Assembly (NCBI GenBank): GCA_965228065.1
Contig: OZ245788.1
Span: forward strand, 3,596,001-3,660,000
DNA length: 64,000 nt
Direction of reading: 5' to 3'
Origin: Sphingobium_A sp965228065
GTDB lineage: Bacteria > Pseudomonadota > Alphaproteobacteria > Sphingomonadales > Sphingomonadaceae
Positions 62,697-64,000 of this stretch are shown piece after piece (the stretch's first letter is position 1; the number at the start of each line of letters is the position of its first letter). A program made the position numbers and the translations under genes. The notes under the pieces are model-generated. The model saw only the letters and a list, made by a program, of their open reading frames with translations. It was not told the DNA's origin and searched no databases.

Positions 62697-64000
62697 ATGG
62701 TTCATATCGGAAGGGCTCGGGATACAAACGTGGCGACGATCGCTCAACTCGGTGGAATGGAAGGGAGCGCCTCACGCAAGGTGATCGGGTCTGTCGCTGT
62801 GGTCTGGCCGGCCGTGCTGCTCTTCTATTCAATGCTCCTGCCGCTCGAAGCCGTCATCGTGGTGGGCGATTTCAAACTCTATGCCTATCGCATCGTCCTG
62901 TTTGCGCTGTTTCCATGGACTCTCGGGCAGCTTGCCCAGGGCAAGGTGCGGCTTGGCCTGATCGATATGGGCGTGGTTGCGATCGCGGGCTGGATGACTG
63001 CCGCGATGAGTGTCCGCTACGGGCTGGCCGATGGCCTGGAGCGTGGCGGTGTGCAGGGCTTCGACCTGTTCGCCGCCTATATGCTGGGTCGCTGTTGCCT
63101 CCGCTCTCCCGCAGCTTTTCGCCGCTTGCTGATCCTGGGGCTGCCGGGCCTGCTTCTGACGGGCTGCGTGCTCGCGTTCGAGAGTATCTCGGGCATGTTG
63201 GTGGAACGCCCTCTGTTCGCGGCGATCTTCCGCCGGCCGCTCCAGGAAGCCGGAATGATCATCCTCGAACAGAGGCTTGGTTTGACCCGCGCTTACGGTC
63301 CGTTTCCGCACCCGATCCTGGGTGGTCTGCAGATGCTGTCGTTCCTGCCGCTGTTCGTCATGGCCCTCAAAAAACCGATGTACCGCAACACGGGAGTCGC
63401 CGGCAGCCTGCTTGGCCTGTTCGCGCTCAGCTCTGCGGCGTTCGTCAGTTTTGCGCTGAATACCGGGCTCCTGCTGTTCGACTGGCTGCAGAAGCGCATA
63501 CGCGAACTCAGTTGGTCGGTCGGGCTCATTGCCCTCCTGTCCGTCTGCGCCGTGCTCCAGGTCGTATCGAAGAACGGCATCATCGTCGTCATCATCCGCT
63601 ATCTGCTGCTTGACCCGGCGACGGGCGCCTATCGCCTGCTGATCTGGCAGGAAACCGCGGATGACGTGGCCGCAAACCCATGGTTCGGCATTGGTTTCGA
63701 ACAATGGACCCGGCCCGAATGGATGGTCAGCTCGTCGATCGATGCGCACTGGCTGTTGTCTGCGGTTCGCTTTGGCTTGCCCGTGGCGATACTGCTGGGT
63801 GTCGTGACCTTGGCGGCGATCGTTGGCGTGGCGCGATCCGCGGCGCGGAGCCGCGACGCCGGCGATCGGGATCTTATGGTCGGTCTGGCAATCACGCTCA
63901 GTTCGCTGTCGGTGCTGATGTTCACCGTCACGCTGTGGAGCAACAGCTATGCGTGGTTCGTGCTGCTGCTTGGGGCCGCGGTCGGACTGCGGCGAACGGA
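62697..64000 (+). CDS. O-antigen ligase/polymerase-like membrane protein, C-terminus missing
   Basis: An open frame of 434 codons runs past the right edge. It begins MVHIGRARDTNVATIAQLGG and has about ten hydrophobic segments, including AVVWPAVLLFYSMLLPLEAV near the start. A periplasmic loop has YRLLIWQETADDVAANPWFG and IGFEQWTRPEW, reminiscent of Wzy_C proteins. A start at ATG 62760 is also possible. It is a third member of this broad class in the window and shows little of the specific signature shared by the two module copies. Confidence 0.72.
   Translation, partial: MVHIGRARDTNVATIAQLGGMEGSASRKVIGSVAVVWPAVLLFYSMLLPLEAVIVVGDFKLYAYRIVLFALFPWTLGQLAQGKVRLGLIDMGVVAIAGWMTAAMSVRYGLADGLERGGVQGFDLFAAYMLGRCCLRSPAAFRRLLILGLPGLLLTGCVLAFESISGMLVERPLFAAIFRRPLQEAGMIILEQRLGLTRAYGPFPHPILGGLQMLSFLPLFVMALKKPMYRNTGVAGSLLGLFALSSAAFVSFALNTGLLLFDWLQKRIRELSWSVGLIALLSVCAVLQVVSKNGIIVVIIRYLLLDPATGAYRLLIWQETADDVAANPWFGIGFEQWTRPEWMVSSSIDAHWLLSAVRFGLPVAILLGVVTLAAIVGVARSAARSRDAGDRDLMVGLAITLSSLSVLMFTVTLWSNSYAWFVLLLGAAVGLRRT

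Overview
The window looks like a chromosomal segment of a high-GC alphaproteobacterium, most likely a sphingomonad (Sphingomonas or Sphingobium type). The evidence is the GC-rich coding style, two TonB-dependent receptors, the short palindromic repeats between genes, and a very large exopolysaccharide (EPS) region. This placement is an inference; no rRNA or other taxonomic marker is present. Most genes form tight operons with 4-bp ATGA, GTGA or TTGA stop/start overlaps. I saw no tRNA, rRNA, insertion sequence, integrase or CRISPR array.

Layout. 1-1200 (minus): cysN (start only) and cysD, sulfate activation. 1380-3792 (minus): hppD-hmgA, tyrosine to homogentisate to maleylacetoacetate, behind a perfect 18-bp palindrome that overlaps the probable promoter. 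4112-5338 (minus): a ferredoxin/rubredoxin reductase-like flavoprotein. 5399-9895 (minus): btuB-btuF-btuC-btuD, vitamin B12 uptake across both membranes, led by a cobalamin riboswitch (9990-10166).

10355-36301 is EPS region 1. It starts with a Wzy/WaaL-like protein, Wza, Wzc and a TPR-like accessory protein (plus). A minus-strand block follows: Wzy, GT1, GT2 and a Tat-exported beta-helix lyase that appears to start at an ATA codon. A plus-strand block encodes a CDP-glucose-based pathway to a C-methylated 6-deoxyhexose plus a flippase. Then come a methyltransferase and two glycosyltransferases. A long minus-strand operon closes the region with a WecA-like initiating transferase, gmd-rmd (GDP-D-rhamnose), rfbACDB (dTDP-L-rhamnose) and a GT2.

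36548-48090 interrupts the EPS genes with an amine-oxidation operon. It encodes a tryptophan tryptophylquinone (TTQ) amine dehydrogenase with its small-subunit maturation proteins (mauB-E-D-A type), two c-type cytochromes, a frameshifted TonB receptor, an aldehyde dehydrogenase and two acyl-CoA synthetases. This suggests amine to aldehyde to acid to acyl-CoA. A divergent TetR regulator faces it across a 24-bp near-palindrome.

48315-64000 is EPS region 2: a WbaP/ExoY-like initiating transferase, a membrane-anchored EEP-family protein, a second copy of the Wzy/WaaL-Wza-Wzc-TPR four-gene module in the same order, a flippase, a hexapeptide acyltransferase, a methyltransferase and a GT2. It ends with a GNAT-FemAB-NodB cassette and an O-antigen-ligase-like gene that runs off the end.

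The least described elements are the duplicated EPS module with its TPR/beta-sandwich protein, the apparent ATA start of the lyase, and the amine operon that lacks recognisable TTQ-maturation genes mauG and mauF nearby.
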